A stretch of 64,000 nt of DNA, taken from the NCBI GenBank assembly GCA_015179025.1, contig WHUX01000216.1, forward strand, positions 24,400 to 88,399, in the 5' to 3' direction. Under the pieces are notes generated by a model, which saw nothing but the letters and a program-made list of their open reading frames with translations, was not told the DNA's origin and searched no databases. Positions 44,817 through 59,737 of this stretch are shown piece by piece. Source of the DNA: Terfezia claveryi. Lineage: Eukaryota > Ascomycota > Pezizomycetes > Pezizales > Pezizaceae. Within the stretch, counting starts at the first letter, position 1, and the number at the start of each line of letters is the position of its first letter. The position numbers and the translations under genes were made by a program.

Positions 44817-45922
44817 GACTCATCTACCTCTTCAATCCTGGATTCAGAGATAGCGTGGGTGGCCATCGAGCAGTTTTTGCGGAGAGGACATGCTGCGATA
44901 AAATGGTCCCCCTTTCCGCATGCAATGCACAAACCCTGAGTGCGGCGATGGTCCCTTTCCTCCTGGGTAAGACGAGGTCTACCTGCTGACAGGTCTATGG
45001 GGGCAGCCCCACCCGCTACTAGGGAGGGGTGTGCAGGCTTGTTGACCGGTGTGGGTTGTTGTTGGGTGCGTGCTATCAGGAAGGAGGTACGGGGAGTCGA
45101 GGTCGGGAGTGTCTTTTGGGGGGCTCTTAGTGCCGCTGTCTGCTGTTCCACCCAGCTAGCTTGCTCAATAAGTTCCTCCAGGGTCTTGGTCGGTGGGCAG
45201 TAGACCAGAGCCTTTTTCAGCTTGAAGGTAAACCCGTCTTTGAACTGGTCGAGCTTGGCTTCGTCATTCCAATTGAGCTCTGCTGCCAGCCTAGAGAACT
45301 CGGCGACATAGGTTGACAGTTCGTTGTGTTTTTGCTTGAGGTCTCGCAGGGCCCTGCTGGCGGTTCCTTTAGGATCCGGGTCCCCGAAGGCTCGGTCCAA
45401 GATTGTAATTAGTGCCGGGATATCTACCAGATCAATCCCCGTTGCCTTGACGAAGGGCTGTACCTAGTCTATAGCCTTACCCTCCAGGAGGCCATAGACG
45501 TATGAGAGCTGGTAGTGGACAGTGGGGAACTTTGCCGAGTCCCCAGAGAGTTTTATTTGTACAGAGTTCTTCCATGCTCGTAACCGGCCCCAGTCCCCAT
45601 TAAACTTGGGTGGGGTTGGTAGGTCTTGTGTTTTCTGGTTCTTTGGACTGTCCGCCAGGTCCAAGGAATGAGTTAGTCTCCGGATGGTTATCCTGTCCTC
45701 TGCTGCATCTTCTCGAAGGAGGGTTATTTCGTCTTTGGCTTCTCGGATTCGCTTTTCGGCTTTCTGAAGGTCTGCTCCTTGTTGTTCGCTAATGGCATAA
45801 GTCTCTGTGAATATTTTGATTACAGTTCTTCTGTATGCTGATAGTTCTGTCGGGTCTGATGGAATCGGAGTCGCCCTCCAGGCTGCGAATCTATAGGTAG
45901 GTAGTGGAATATTCGCGGACAT
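44792..45922 (-). pseudogene. gag: Gag protein of gypsy element B (one TAG stop)
   Basis: Starts at ATG 45,922 (MSANIPLPTYRFAAW). A coiled-coil-like segment (QKAEKRIREAKDEITLLRED) precedes LPTPPKFNGDWGRLRAWKNS and the capsid-like FSRLAAELNWNDEAKLDQFK. The C-terminus has PIDLSAGRPRLTQEERDH and the zinc knuckle CIACGKGDHFIAAC. One TAG (45,464) interrupts it near residue 152; otherwise it is intact to TAG 44,792. About 377 codons. Confidence 0.9.
44810..44816 (-). promoter_or_regulatory. Putative -1 frameshift site GGGAAAA at the gag/pol junction, element B
   Basis: Gag frame TCG-GGA-AAA-GCC places the heptamer 16-18 nt before the gag stop at 44,792. Pol is open in the -1 frame through this point (VTDTSKEPALGHLSLS) and has no other upstream start in frame before the ATG at 44,750. 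Confidence 0.55.
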
Positions 45923-45953
45923 CGTACCGGTTGGTCTGAAAGATCTAACGTAG

Positions 45954-46528
45954 TGTAACATGGGCCCTGGGAACAAGGCGATCAAGGGGTATGCCGGGAA
46001 GAGGGCAGGGGCTAGGGCGAGACACACGTAGGAACGCTACGTATGTGACTAGGGGAAGGCTGAGACGGGAGGCAAGGGCAAGAGGCAAGAGGGGCAGAGG
46101 GCAAGGGGCACGAGACACGCGGAAGCAGTTGCCGCGTGTGTCAAGGGAGGCAGCTGGGCTGCAAATACAAGGCGAGGCAAGGCAAGGACAGGAGGTTCGC
46201 AGGGTGGGCAGCCGGGCTGCAGAGTCGAGGCGAGACAAGGAGGTGCACTAGGGAGATGCACCAACATGGAGAGAAGCAAGGCCCTGTATTGGATATACAA
46301 GACATTGGATGGGTATCCAACGAGAGGGCGGAGAAATGAAGATATATATACATGATTCTAGGCCAAGGCCATGGAAGGAATAAGCTTCCCGAGATTCCTA
46401 TCTCGGAAGCTAAGATAACAATCACCCATCGACGACACCCGAACAAGCCTGTTCGAGTGTCAGAACAGCACGACACCTGAACAAGCCTGTTCGAGTATCA
46501 AATCAAGACGAAGGACACGGTTGTGACA
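45954..46528 (-). repeat. 5' LTR of element B (575 bp)
   Basis: Same length as the 3' copy with scattered transitions. Dyads of the CGAACAAGCCTGTTCG type occupy 46,433-46,462 and 46,471-46,500, 38 bp apart. A hairpin, CTTCCCGAGA...TCTCGGAAG, lies near 46,384-46,410. TATATATA at about 46,342 may be the promoter core. Confidence 0.9.
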
Positions 46529-46533
46529 AATGT

Positions 46534-48356
46534 AATGTAATTTGTTCTAATATTTTTTGTGCATGTTATTATGCAAGAAAGATTTGCAAGAGGAATATAA
46601 AACATAAGACTCTGTAGGTATGGATAAATTGGCTGAATATGGAATAATATAGGAATTGCTGGCATGTAAAGCAAATCATACTGCAAAGTGCAATAAAGAT
46701 GATAAAAGGTCTCTTTTGTGTCCCTAGACAAACTTTACCAGTTCTCCTCCTACCTATTCTAAGGACAAACCTGCTTTCGTAGTCTAAAATCTGTCTCCCT
46801 AACATTTATAGAGAACATACTCCTGTAGTACTAAACCTCATTCCGAAGGTACTTAAGAAGATAGAAATACATCATCTAAACAAAAGTAAGGGAAAACAGA
46901 AGGCTGTACTGAATTTTAAATCTCCTACTTCAACACATGACCTGCAAAAGGAGACAACGACAACAGACAGAGATAATATGGGTCTAGGTATATACTCAAA
47001 GTTCAGTAATATGATTAAGTTTTCTTCTGGACCATTAGCAGTACATTACATATCTAGAGAAATCCTGCCTACAACACTATCTGTTAGCAACTATGAACCA
47101 TCACCAAATAGACTAGTGAAGACACCAATGACATCAATGATACCCAGGAAATGAGTAGAAGGCTCACTAACAAGGATACATATGGAAGCGAGTAAATCGA
47201 GTAAGTATTTGGAAAGCAATCTCTCACAGTATAGAATAGAATCCCAAAAGTCTCATACTATACAAAGGACACTAGAAATAATTTGCACACCAAGTGTATT
47301 TACTTATCCAGTCAGAGTAAATTTATGAATTACTGATTGGTTATTAGGGTGCTCGAAGGGAGGGATCTACTGGCATGCTAGATAAATCCCCTATTGCAAG
47401 TTTGTTTTCAAGATGGAATAGTATATTATTACCAATTGCGTCCCTGGAATCACTGATAAGAAGAACTGGTACGACAGAGGATATTGTTAGTACTCCTTCC
47501 AAGACCAAGGTGGTGAAAGGCACCCCAAGCCAAAAGCGAAACTGATCAATCATGCAGTTCACACCTGAGGGTTTCTACAAGATATGACAGAATCAGCCGG
47601 CAATAGAATAGAGTATATTATACTATTTAAGGAGCCATTCCTAGACCCTTAGCATATGGAAGATATACTCAATAGAGTTTGGCGAGAAATAGAAGTAGAA
47701 TTTTAGAAAGATCATTCTTGAAATAACAAGATTAATTTATATATCAGCAATAGTATCATATTTGTCTTTGAGTAGACATTGACAAAGAGTTGGTCATAGC
47801 TTTGAAGTATGCAATTGCGAACACAATCATACCTAGTATTAGAGGCAAAGAAGAACATTGTATTCTTATATCAATTTGATTGAAATATATCAAAGCAATA
47901 TATCTAGGACCACATCGGTCGATTGTTAAAGCGAAATTGATTCACATGTACTAAGAGTCTTCACAAGGTATATAGAATAATCTGCTAGAGAACTTTCAAG
48001 GACTGACTTGATATGATACTCTAGAGTTGTGGTTATTGGTTTTGGGTACAAGAAGCAATTGACCTTATCTATTATTAGTATTTCAATGGCAAGAAGAAAC
48101 TTAGCAATACCAACCTAAGTTTTATTATGCATATGAATAGTCCCTTCATCTATTTTATCTTTACTACCCTATACCATGTGCTTCACAGCTAGGAAAGTAG
48201 GGAATGTGAAATTATGTTTGAGTTTAGTTATATCAATTATAGTGTAATATGATAGTCTGGCAGTAGACTAATCTGGATTGCTAACATGTAGCAGATGTCT
48301 ATAAAAGACTGCTGAGTCAATAGTATCAATACCCAACAAGTGTACAAGAAATAATT
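46534..48356. other. AT-rich stretch between elements B and C, no gene recognised
   Basis: Short frames (46,498-46,805 minus, 47,344-47,562 minus) carry no domain I know. Composition and TA content suggest old mutated sequence. Confidence 0.4.
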
Positions 48357-48968
48357 ATGAAGGTAACATAGTCCGAAATAGTAAAGAAGAGACAATAGAG
48401 TAGGAAAAAGGTGAGGTGGTAGCAGGATACAGCATATGAGGTAGATAATGAGGAGGTAGCAGAGTTTGCAAGAAAACTTTCAGCAGATCTAAGGGAAGCA
48501 GGTGTTAGTTTGACTGAAGAAGGAAGGTATCAGGAGGACCCTAGCAGTATGATGGAGGAGGAGATTTGGGGTAGTGAGAGGCCAACACAAATAGAGGAGA
48601 AAGAGGATGGCAGTAGAGAAGGAGAGAAGAATATCAGAGATAAAATAATATTTATAGAAGAAGATAAAAGGGAAAGTATGTAGTGTGTATAGAGGAGGAT
48701 AAAGGGAATCGGGGACTGTGAAGAAGACGATGATTAGGGATGTGTGTAACCAACTTCTCAGGCAAGTGAGGTAAGGATATAGAAATAGGTTAGATATATT
48801 GTTTTTATGACTTGGTTGTTTGGGTCTGGCTTAAGCAGGTTTCTGTAGCAACAGCTAGAGGACTTTAATGGATACTTAGATTTAGGGGAGATGTTTAGGG
48901 AAGGGGTTTATTTAGGTTTCATATTCATAAGAGTGTATAGCATTTGGGATCAACGGAGGGGATGATAG
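48357..48968 (+). pseudogene. Decayed coding sequence interrupted by element C (unknown)
   Basis: A protein-like plus frame, readable through TAG codons at Trp-like positions, includes DTAYEVDNEEVAEFARKLSA, DLREAGVSLTEEGRYQEDPS and an acidic tail (EEKEDGSREGEKN). Element C inserted at 48,968. On its far side (54,876 onward) DVRLIHEDHSGGSIRTIRDW and HIKSGGWNKFEYT continue in protein-like style, so the two sides may be one decayed gene. Family unknown. Confidence 0.35.
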
Positions 48969-49460
48969 TGTTATGGCGTTAATTTACTTGCGAGCTATTT
49001 AACACCCGAACAGGCTTCTTCGAGTGACAGCATGGTATTTGAATTTACTTGCGAGCTATTTGACACCCGAACAGGCTTGTTCGAGTGTCAGCACGGTATT
49101 TGAATTTACTTGCGAGGTATTTGACACCCGAACAGGCTTGTTCGAGTGTCAGAAGGCTTATTCAAGTGTCTTAATACTAGAAGGGATTAGAGAGGTGGAT
49201 CGCGGAGTATCACCTGCGATCGCAGGTGATGTCAAGTTAGTCGGGCGCCACTCCTTTGGCCATGGCAATCGTGTATATAGGAAGCCTTAGTTGTCGTTTT
49301 TTGTTCTTGTTTCTTACGCAATGTCTTGTATTATAACTTTGGTAATACAGACTCTGCCTTTTGTCCTGATACTCCAATCTACGGTTATAGTTTCGTCTTA
49401 GTGCGCTCCTTGGAGTCACGTCTTTAGTTATAGCCACAGCCATCGACTTACGCCGTTACA
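48969..49460 (+). repeat. 5' LTR of element C (492 bp)
   Basis: TGTTATGGCG...GCCGTTACA. A 61-bp tandem repeat occurs three times at its start (dyads at 49,000-49,029, 49,061-49,090 and 49,122-49,151), plus a partial fourth. A perfect 22-bp palindrome centred on GATC (inner part CACCTGCGATCGCAGGTG) occupies 49,209-49,230. A TATATAGG near 49,272 may act as TATA box. Confidence 0.9.
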
Positions 49461-49509
49461 CTACGTTGCGTCGATACACTCTACTGAGCGCAACCCCTAG
49501 CTACGAACA

Positions 49510-50716
49510 ATGACTCAGCCCATTGTTGAATTGCTGGCTGCTATTGTCGACCTAGTTCCTCGTTTGTGAACTGCGTTGAACTCAGCAAACCAGGACTACA
49601 CCGGAATACTCAATGACACCATTACCCTACTAGATCAGCTACTAGGGCTACCAGACCGACGACAAGATGTCGTGAGATTACGAACCCAAGTAACGAACTT
49701 AACGAATCAACTCATGGCGCGGCAACAAGAAGACACAACCTTATGCCCAGCCACTCAAGAGTTACGAGATGAAGTAACTACTCAAGAGACAGTAATTAAT
49801 GAGCTTCGAACGCAGTTGAAAGATATGAGGGCTATCAATGTGACTTTGGCTCGGTTGTAACCAGGAGAAGGAGGGGGTCGTTCGGAGAAGATACCCAACC
49901 CAGAAAAATTCTCTGGAAAAGACCAGAATAAGCTGCGCCCTTTCCTTACCCAACTACGACTAAAGGCTGCTACTTATAGTAACGAACAAGCAAAACTTCG
50001 ACTAGCAGTAAATTCCTTAGCTGAAGATGCCCTAGATCAGGTTACCCCTTACATTGAAAACGATACAGTGAACCTAACCAACCTAGCAGCACTTATTACC
50101 ATTCTCGAAAATGCATTTGGCGATCTAAATCGAGCAGCCAAATGCAGAGTACAAACTACAAACGATGATTCAGGGGGCCAGGGAGTTCGCTGCCTATTTT
50201 GCCGAATTTCAACGATATGCAGCTGAAACGAGTTTGGGTAATACGGCTAAGTTGGCAGCTCTAAAGCGCGGACTTTCCTACCAACTACAACAAGATCTCC
50301 TCGCCATACATCCGGAGCTCACGGAGTTTAACGAGTATGTGGAGGTCTGCCAAAGGCTAGATACTCGTCGCCGCGCGCTACAAACCCAAATGCGTAATCA
50401 TATTGGACCAATGCCCCGAATGATATCACGCCCTACCGCTCCTGCTCCAGTTAACCCCCAAATAGTCCAAACTCCCTCTACCTCTACAGCCATGGGTACT
50501 CACCCTGGGCCCATGGATTTGTCTGCAGGAAGGAAGAAGATATCTCCGGAGGAAAAAGCAAAGAGAATGGCTGAAGGGAGGTGCTATTATTGTGGAGGAA
50601 TGGGACATGGGGTTAGAACTTGCCCACACGTACAAAAACGTACCCTACAAGTTGCCGAAACGGTTATGGAAAATACGAATAAGGGACTAGAAGTTGGGGA
50701 ACAGGCAAAAGAGTAG
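49510..50716 (+). pseudogene. gag: Gag protein of gypsy element C (stops and a frameshift)
   Basis: Starts at ATG 49,510 (MTQPIVELLAAIVDLV). TGA at about 49,567 and TAA at about 49,858 interrupt it at Arg-like and Gln-like positions. A one-base frameshift near 50,143 separates the capsid-like N-terminal part (NPEKFSGKDQNKLRPFLTQL, ILENAFGDLNRAA) from the rest (GAREFAAYFAEFQRYA ... CQRLDTRRR). The C-terminal part has GPMDLSAGRKKISPEEKAKR and the zinc knuckle CYYCGGMGHGVRTC. Stop at 50,714. Confidence 0.85.
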
Positions 50717-50729
50717 CCTCACCTCAGAA

Positions 50730-54344
<3,615 letters not shown>

Positions 54345-54365
54345 GCCTCAAGGGACTTCGGCCAT

Positions 54366-54378
54366 AAGGAGGGGATAT
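54366..54378 (+). promoter_or_regulatory. Polypurine tract of element C
   Basis: AAGGAGGGGATAT ends directly at the 3' LTR start (TGTCATGGCG). Confidence 0.75.
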
Positions 54379-54870
54379 TGTCATGGCGTTAATTTACTTG
54401 CGAGCTATTTGATACCCAAACAGGCTTGTTCGAGTGTCAGCACGGTATTTGAATTTAGTTGCGAGCTATTTGACACCCGAACAGGCTTGTTCGAGTGTCA
54501 GCATGGTATTTGAATTTACTTGCGAGGTATTTGACACCCGAACAGGCTTGTTCGAGTGTCAGCAGGCTTGTTCGAGTGTCTTAATACTAGAAGGGATTAG
54601 AGAGGTGTATCGCGGAGTATCACCTACGATCGCAGGTGACATCAAGTTAGTCGGGCGCCACTCCTTTGGCCACGGCAATCATGTATATAGGAAGCCTTAG
54701 TTGTTGTTTCTTGTTCTTGTTCCTTATGCAACGTCTTGTATTATAACTTTGGTAATACAGACTTTGCCTTTTATCCTGATACTTCAATCTACGGTTATAG
54801 TTTCGTCTTCGTGCACTCCTTGGAGTCACGTCTTTAGTTATAGCCACAGCCATCGACTTACACTGTTACA
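54379..54870 (+). repeat. 3' LTR of element C (492 bp)
   Basis: TGTCATGGCG...CACTGTTACA. The dyads recur at about 54,410-54,439, 54,471-54,500 and 54,532-54,561. The palindrome at 54,619-54,640 has two changes (CACCTACG and GTGAC). Confidence 0.9.
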
Positions 54871-54875
54871 GATGG

Positions 54876-55592
54876 CATATTAGTATTGGGATGTTAGATT
54901 AATACATGAGGATCATTCAGGGGGCAGCATAAGGACAATAAGAGATTGGGAACATATAAAAAGTGGGGGCTGGAATAAATTTGAATATACATTGTAAGAA
55001 GTAGATCTAGAATATAATGTGAAAGAGCCTGGAACTGCGGGCAGCCAGAATGTGGAATACTATCTGTAGACAGGAAAAGCGAAAAATCATTTAGAACTCT
55101 AAGAATCCAAAACTTGATCCTAATCCAAACATATAGTATTGGACATCAGAGGATCCAATACTAGGGTAATGGGATGCCAGGATCCAATACTATGGTGCCA
55201 GGACGTCAGGAATCTAACTCTATAGTGCCGGGATGATATAGTACAACAAGATTGCCACCAGACACCATGGGTCTAACGATATGGCATCCGAACATCATTT
55301 ATCTAAATGATAGCATTAGGATACAATAGGTCTGGATGATGCCATCTAGAGACACCAGATATGTATGGCTGGCATCAAAAGATAGAGCGGACATCTGGAT
55401 ATCAAGGGTCTAGACAATGGTGCCTAGGAGCTAGGGATCAAGACTATGGCTTTCCAGATTATCAGTTTGCTAATTGAGGCACCTGCAGTACTAGAGATAT
55501 AAATGACAAACTAGATTCTTTCCTGATATGTATAATAATTGTAGAAATAGGTGGAATACTAGGAGATGGATATAGCAAGTTGGGAAAGCTTG
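54876..55592. other. Right flank of element C with a degenerate minisatellite
   Basis: The first 200 bp may continue the decayed gene cut by element C. From 55,140 to about 55,450 a degenerate repeat of about 31-34 bp recurs eight to ten times, with the pattern GATCCAATACTATGGTGCCAGG then ACATCAG (shown as a consensus of variants). It does not keep a reading frame. Confidence 0.45.
55140..55450. repeat. Degenerate ~33-bp minisatellite (GGTGCCAGGA / ATCCAATACTA)
   Basis: Words such as GGATCCAATACTA, GGTGCCAGGACGTCAGG, GCCGGGATGAT, GGCATCCGAACATCA, GATGCCATCTAGAGACACCAG and GGTGCCTAGGAGCTAGG recur at spacing near 33 bp. Divergence between units is high. The source and role are unknown. Confidence 0.5.
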
Positions 55593-57993
55593 GATAGAGC
55601 AAGCTTTATATTTGATAGAAGTACTTAAATTTAGTACAACCAATATTACTCTGAGAAAACTAATGTTGAGGATAGAAATTTCTATGAATTTATATTAAAA
55701 CTGAAAGGTAAACGCATCTCTACAGTAGTACCTGAGGTCTTATAGAAATAATATCTAGTACACCATTAGAGGCCAGAAATTACTATCATGCAATATCCAC
55801 AAAACCTACAAGAGTTCAAAATTAAGGGTAAGGATTTGAATGGACAGGATATAATAGGTGATCATGCACTTAAAATAAAACTAGTAGATAGACTAGTACC
55901 TTTACTTAGGGCTAAAGTCAAAAGGTTAATCTCACATGAGTTAACCTTTGAGGAAATATAGAACCAAATTGTAGTCCAAAAAGATGTATTAAAACAAGAA
56001 ACTAAATCCTTGTAATAATACTAAAAGAAGGCTGATAAGCAATGGGGACCTAGTAAGCTTATAATATAGACTAAGTTTGAATTCAAATTACCTAAAAAAG
56101 TAGCCAGGAATGCAGCTAAAGTAGCAGGTAAGAAAGGTAGACTAGAAGTTTCTATAGCAACTTCCCTAATACCAGAAAGGATGAAACCAGGTATATACTC
56201 TATCAAAAACAGGAGAAGAAAAGAAAAGAAGCTACAAGAACAGGGGCCTGCTATTGTTGTGGTCAGAAAGATCATAGCTTAAGAGACTGCCTAAATAGGA
56301 AGGTATCTTCAGCTTACCAATCTATAGGATCTAGGCTAGAAGTTAGAAGATTTCTACCATACCAGCTATACAGGTCTAGGCCAACATGGCCCCTACAAAA
56401 AGTAAAAATAGCTTATTAGGAGATTAATGTCAAATAACAAGAATCAGTTGCACTTTAGGTTATAAGAAACCCTAATGAATCAAGGAAGTTCTTAGTACCA
56501 GAAAGCCATAGAACTTCTAATGCAGCTGAAATTAAAATTAATAGATATATTGCTTATACACTATTTGATTTATATATATCAGATGGGGACCTGATATTAG
56601 CAAATTATTGTCAGCTATTTAATATACCTTTGAAAGAGATCTATAAGAAACCTCTAGAAACTGCAATCAAAGGTAGTTGATTTCAAATGATAAAAACAGC
56701 AACTGTCACAGTAAATCTATGAGGATACTAAGAAACTAGGATATTCTATGTAGCCAACCTGAAAGATTTAGATGTTATATTTAGTGAACCTATACTAAAG
56801 GATTATAAAGCAATTATGAATATTAAAGATAATATAATTACTATACAACCTATAGGTAGAACAAGGATTAATATTAATATACTTAAAATCAAGGATACAC
56901 TTAGAATAGTCACTACTGTAGCTATGAATATAGCAAGAACAGAAGAAGATTAGTTCAAAAGAGATGATCTATTAGCTATTAAGACTGAAGTTGAAGGTAG
57001 ATTGATATACTACTCAAAGCCAACTCTAGTAATACCTTGGATATAGGATGATCTATTAGAAGACCTGGAGGAAGACCAGGAATAGTTATAATAGTGGTTT
57101 AACTCATTAGACTAGTTAGAGCTAGAAGATAATAGATACTCTCTAGTTATTACAAATGCAGTTAATCTAAAAAAAGTGGAGTTTAATATATTTGAGGAAT
57201 TCCCTAAACTATTTCTAGAAGAGAAACCAACTGCATTACTACCAATCAGAGAACCTTATAATATTATACAATATAAAATTATAGTTCCTGATAGTGCAAC
57301 TTGGGAGCCTATATATTATACAAATTATATAAGGTTTTTGAATCAAGTGACAGAGAAAACAAGAACTAAACTAGAATCTAGAAGAATAGTACTATCTAGT
57401 TCACTGAATAGTATCTTTATATTTATATAGCCTAAAAGAGATTTAGATAAGAATGGCAAACAATAAACTAGATTCTTATTACACTATGTACCTAGAAATA
57501 AGCTAGTACAAAAGGATAAAACTCCCATGCCTAATGTCAAGGCAATACTGGACTGGATAGCTAGCAAGGAATTTATCTCAGCAGCTAATCTAGCAGATAG
57601 CTATCACAATATTAGGCATGCATATGAATTAGTAAAACATAGTACCTTTATAAATCATCTAGGAAAATTTAACTCATTAATTATACAGCAAGATAACTGT
57701 AATGCACTTGCAACTATAATAAGAGCTATGAACTAGTTATTGAGGGATTATATTGGAAAAACTGTCATGGTTTATTTAGATAATATTCTAATTAGGACAG
57801 ATACTTTGGAAGGATATAAGGAAGTATTGAGAGGGATCTGCAAGATATTGGCTAAGAAAAAGTTTTTCTTCAATAAAAAGAAATACTAGATCCTTGCCCC
57901 AAGACTAAAAGTGTTAAGATTTATTGTTACTAAGTAAGGGCTAGAAATAGATCTAGAAAAAATTAACTCAATAGCTAATTAACTTATCCCTGA
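55593..57993 (+). pseudogene. Very old gypsy relic E: gag and pol up to the RT domain
   Basis: A single decayed frame can be followed through dozens of TAG and TAA codons. Gag: LVDRLVPLLRAKVKRLISHE (about 55,885) and a CCHC zinc knuckle CYCCGQKDHSLRDC (56,249-56,290, intact spacing). Then a protease-like stretch (YTLFDLYISDGDLI, about 56,555). RT: FEEFPKLFLEE (57,190), KTPMPNVKAILDWI (57,510), ADSYHNIRHAYE (57,590) and YLDNILIRTDT (57,773), where YLDD is expected. The frame runs to LIPD at 57,993, is interrupted by the palindromic insertion, and resumes at 60,034. Sequence differs clearly from A, B and C. Stops fall mainly at Gln and Trp positions, as expected from RIP. Confidence 0.7.
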
Positions 57994-58290
57994 CTTGTGG
58001 GGGGGAGGTGTGCCAACAGCTTCACCGGATTCTCTTGTACGGCTAACATGACCAGTAATCGCCTAGGCGAAAAACTATTTTTGTCAATGCATACTCAACG
58101 GCGACCAAATTTCATATCCCCGCAGAAAGAACCTTGCGGCCCTAACCAGGTTTGTGTATAGCTTCATCGTAGAAGTGACTCATTTTACCGTTGGCAAGTC
58201 AAATCTCCGCGTAGCACACGTTCAGATATTTAGAGGCATCTTTTAGCCTATTTGGTATTTTCCAGAGTGTTTCGTCTCCGATAAGACTCA

Positions 58291-58486
58291 TTCAGGTTGG
58301 CTGCTACTCCAACGACACTCGGTGACATAACATCTTTCGTACCGACATTGTATTATGACCATTCGATCATCCAACATTATCGGCACGTCGGAATATTATG
58401 TCGGTGATTATTTTCCAACAACTACAACCATTCGATTGTTTGGTTAGCATAATAATCGTGAGTGAAGGAGTAGCAGCCAACCTGAA
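58291..58486. repeat. 20-bp inverted repeats flanking segment S, copy 1
   Basis: TTCAGGTTGGCTGCTACTCC (58,291-58,310) and its exact reverse complement (58,467-58,486) enclose a 156-bp segment. In copy 1 that segment is in the opposite orientation to copies 2 and 3, and has a 3-bp insertion (CCAACGACACT against CCAACACT). Confidence 0.9.
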
Positions 58487-58919
58487 ATGATAGATCTCGG
58501 AGGTAGAGATAATAAGCACGTTGCGTTTTCATTGTCAATTGACAACTTCCAGGCTGTTACTTATACACCTTTTTCACGCGGGTAATCACGCTACTTGCTC
58601 TGTAATAAGAATTTTTTGTTCAGCTGTGGGGGGGAGGTGTGCCAACAGCTTCACCGGATTCTCTTGTACGGCTAACATGACCAGTAATCGCCTAGGCGAA
58701 AAACTATTTTTGTCAATGCATACTCAACGGCGACCAAATTTCATATCCCCGCAGAAAGAACCTTGCGGCCCTAACCAGGTTTGTGTATAGCTTCATCGTA
58801 GAAGTGACTCATTTTACCGTTGGCAAGTCAAATCTCCGCGTAGCACACGTTCAGATATTTAGAGGCATCTTTTAGCCTATTTGGTATTTTCCAGAGTGTT
58901 TCGTCTCCGATAAGACTCA

Positions 58920-59112
58920 TTCAGGTTGGCTGCTACTCCTTCACTCACGATTATTATGCTAACCAAACAATCGAATGGTTGTAGTTGTTGGAAAATAATC
59001 ACCGACATAATATTCCGACGTGCCGATAATGTTGGATGATCGAATGGTCATAATACAATGTCGGTACGAAAGATGTTATGTCACCGAGTGTTGGAGTAGC
59101 AGCCAACCTGAA
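58920..59112. repeat. 20-bp inverted repeats flanking segment S, copy 2 (palindrome centre)
   Basis: The same 20-bp arms (58,920-58,939 and 59,093-59,112) enclose a 153-bp segment at the centre of the 2-kb palindrome. Confidence 0.9.
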
Positions 59113-59544
59113 TGAGTCTTATCGGAGACGAAACACTCTGGAAAATACCAAATAGGCTAAAAGATGCCTCTAAATATCTGAACGTGTGCTACGCGGAGAT
59201 TTGACTTGCCAACGGTAAAATGAGTCACTTCTACGATGAAGCTATACACAAACCTGGTTAGGGCCGCAAGGTTCTTTCTGCGGGGATATGAAATTTGGTC
59301 GCCGTTGAGTATGCATTGACAAAATAGTTTTTCGCCTAGGCGATTACTGGTCATGTTAGCCGTACAAGAGAATCCGGTGAAGCTGTTGGCACACCTCCCC
59401 CCCACAGCTGAACAAAAAATTCTTATTACAGAGCAAGTAGCGTGATTACCCGCGTGAAAAAGGTGTATAAGTAACAGCCTGGAAGTTGTCAATTGACAAT
59501 GAAAACGCAACGTGCTTATTATCTCTACCTCCGAGATCTATCAT

Positions 59545-59737
59545 TTCAGGTTGGCTGCTACTCCTTCACTCACGATTATTATGCTAACCAAACAATCGAA
59601 TGGTTGTAGTTGTTGGAAAATAATCACCGACATAATATTCCGACGTGCCGATAATGTTGGATGATCGAATGGTCATAATACAATGTCGGTACGAAAGATG
59701 TTATGTCACCGAGTGTTGGAGTAGCAGCCAACCTGAA
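59545..59737. repeat. 20-bp inverted repeats flanking segment S, copy 3
   Basis: Arms at 59,545-59,564 and 59,718-59,737 enclose a 153-bp segment in the same orientation as copy 2. They are flanked by R-inverted on the left and L-inverted on the right. Confidence 0.9.

Larger units (their letters stand above)
40244..46528 (-). mobile_element. Ty3/gypsy chromovirus element B, 6,285 bp
   Basis: Full-length element, minus strand: 5' LTR 45,954-46,528, gag 44,792-45,922, pol 41,019-44,816, purine tract 40,819-40,831 and 3' LTR 40,244-40,818. Both LTRs are 575 bp. Target duplications are AATAT (40,239-40,243) and AATGT (46,529-46,533), which differ by one TG-to-TA transition. It is the same family as A but better preserved. 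Confidence 0.9.

Noticed and set aside
41019..46027. TAG read as a sense codon (reassigned code)
   Set aside because: TAG stands at both Trp and Gln positions, and other elements also have TGA and TAA. A mutational CpA-to-TpA bias explains this without recoding.
58521..59510. Two identical 80-90-residue proteins starting MRFHCQLTTSRLLL
   Set aside because: They are the same palindrome arm read from both sides. The frame ends at single-base length differences and has no recognised domain.
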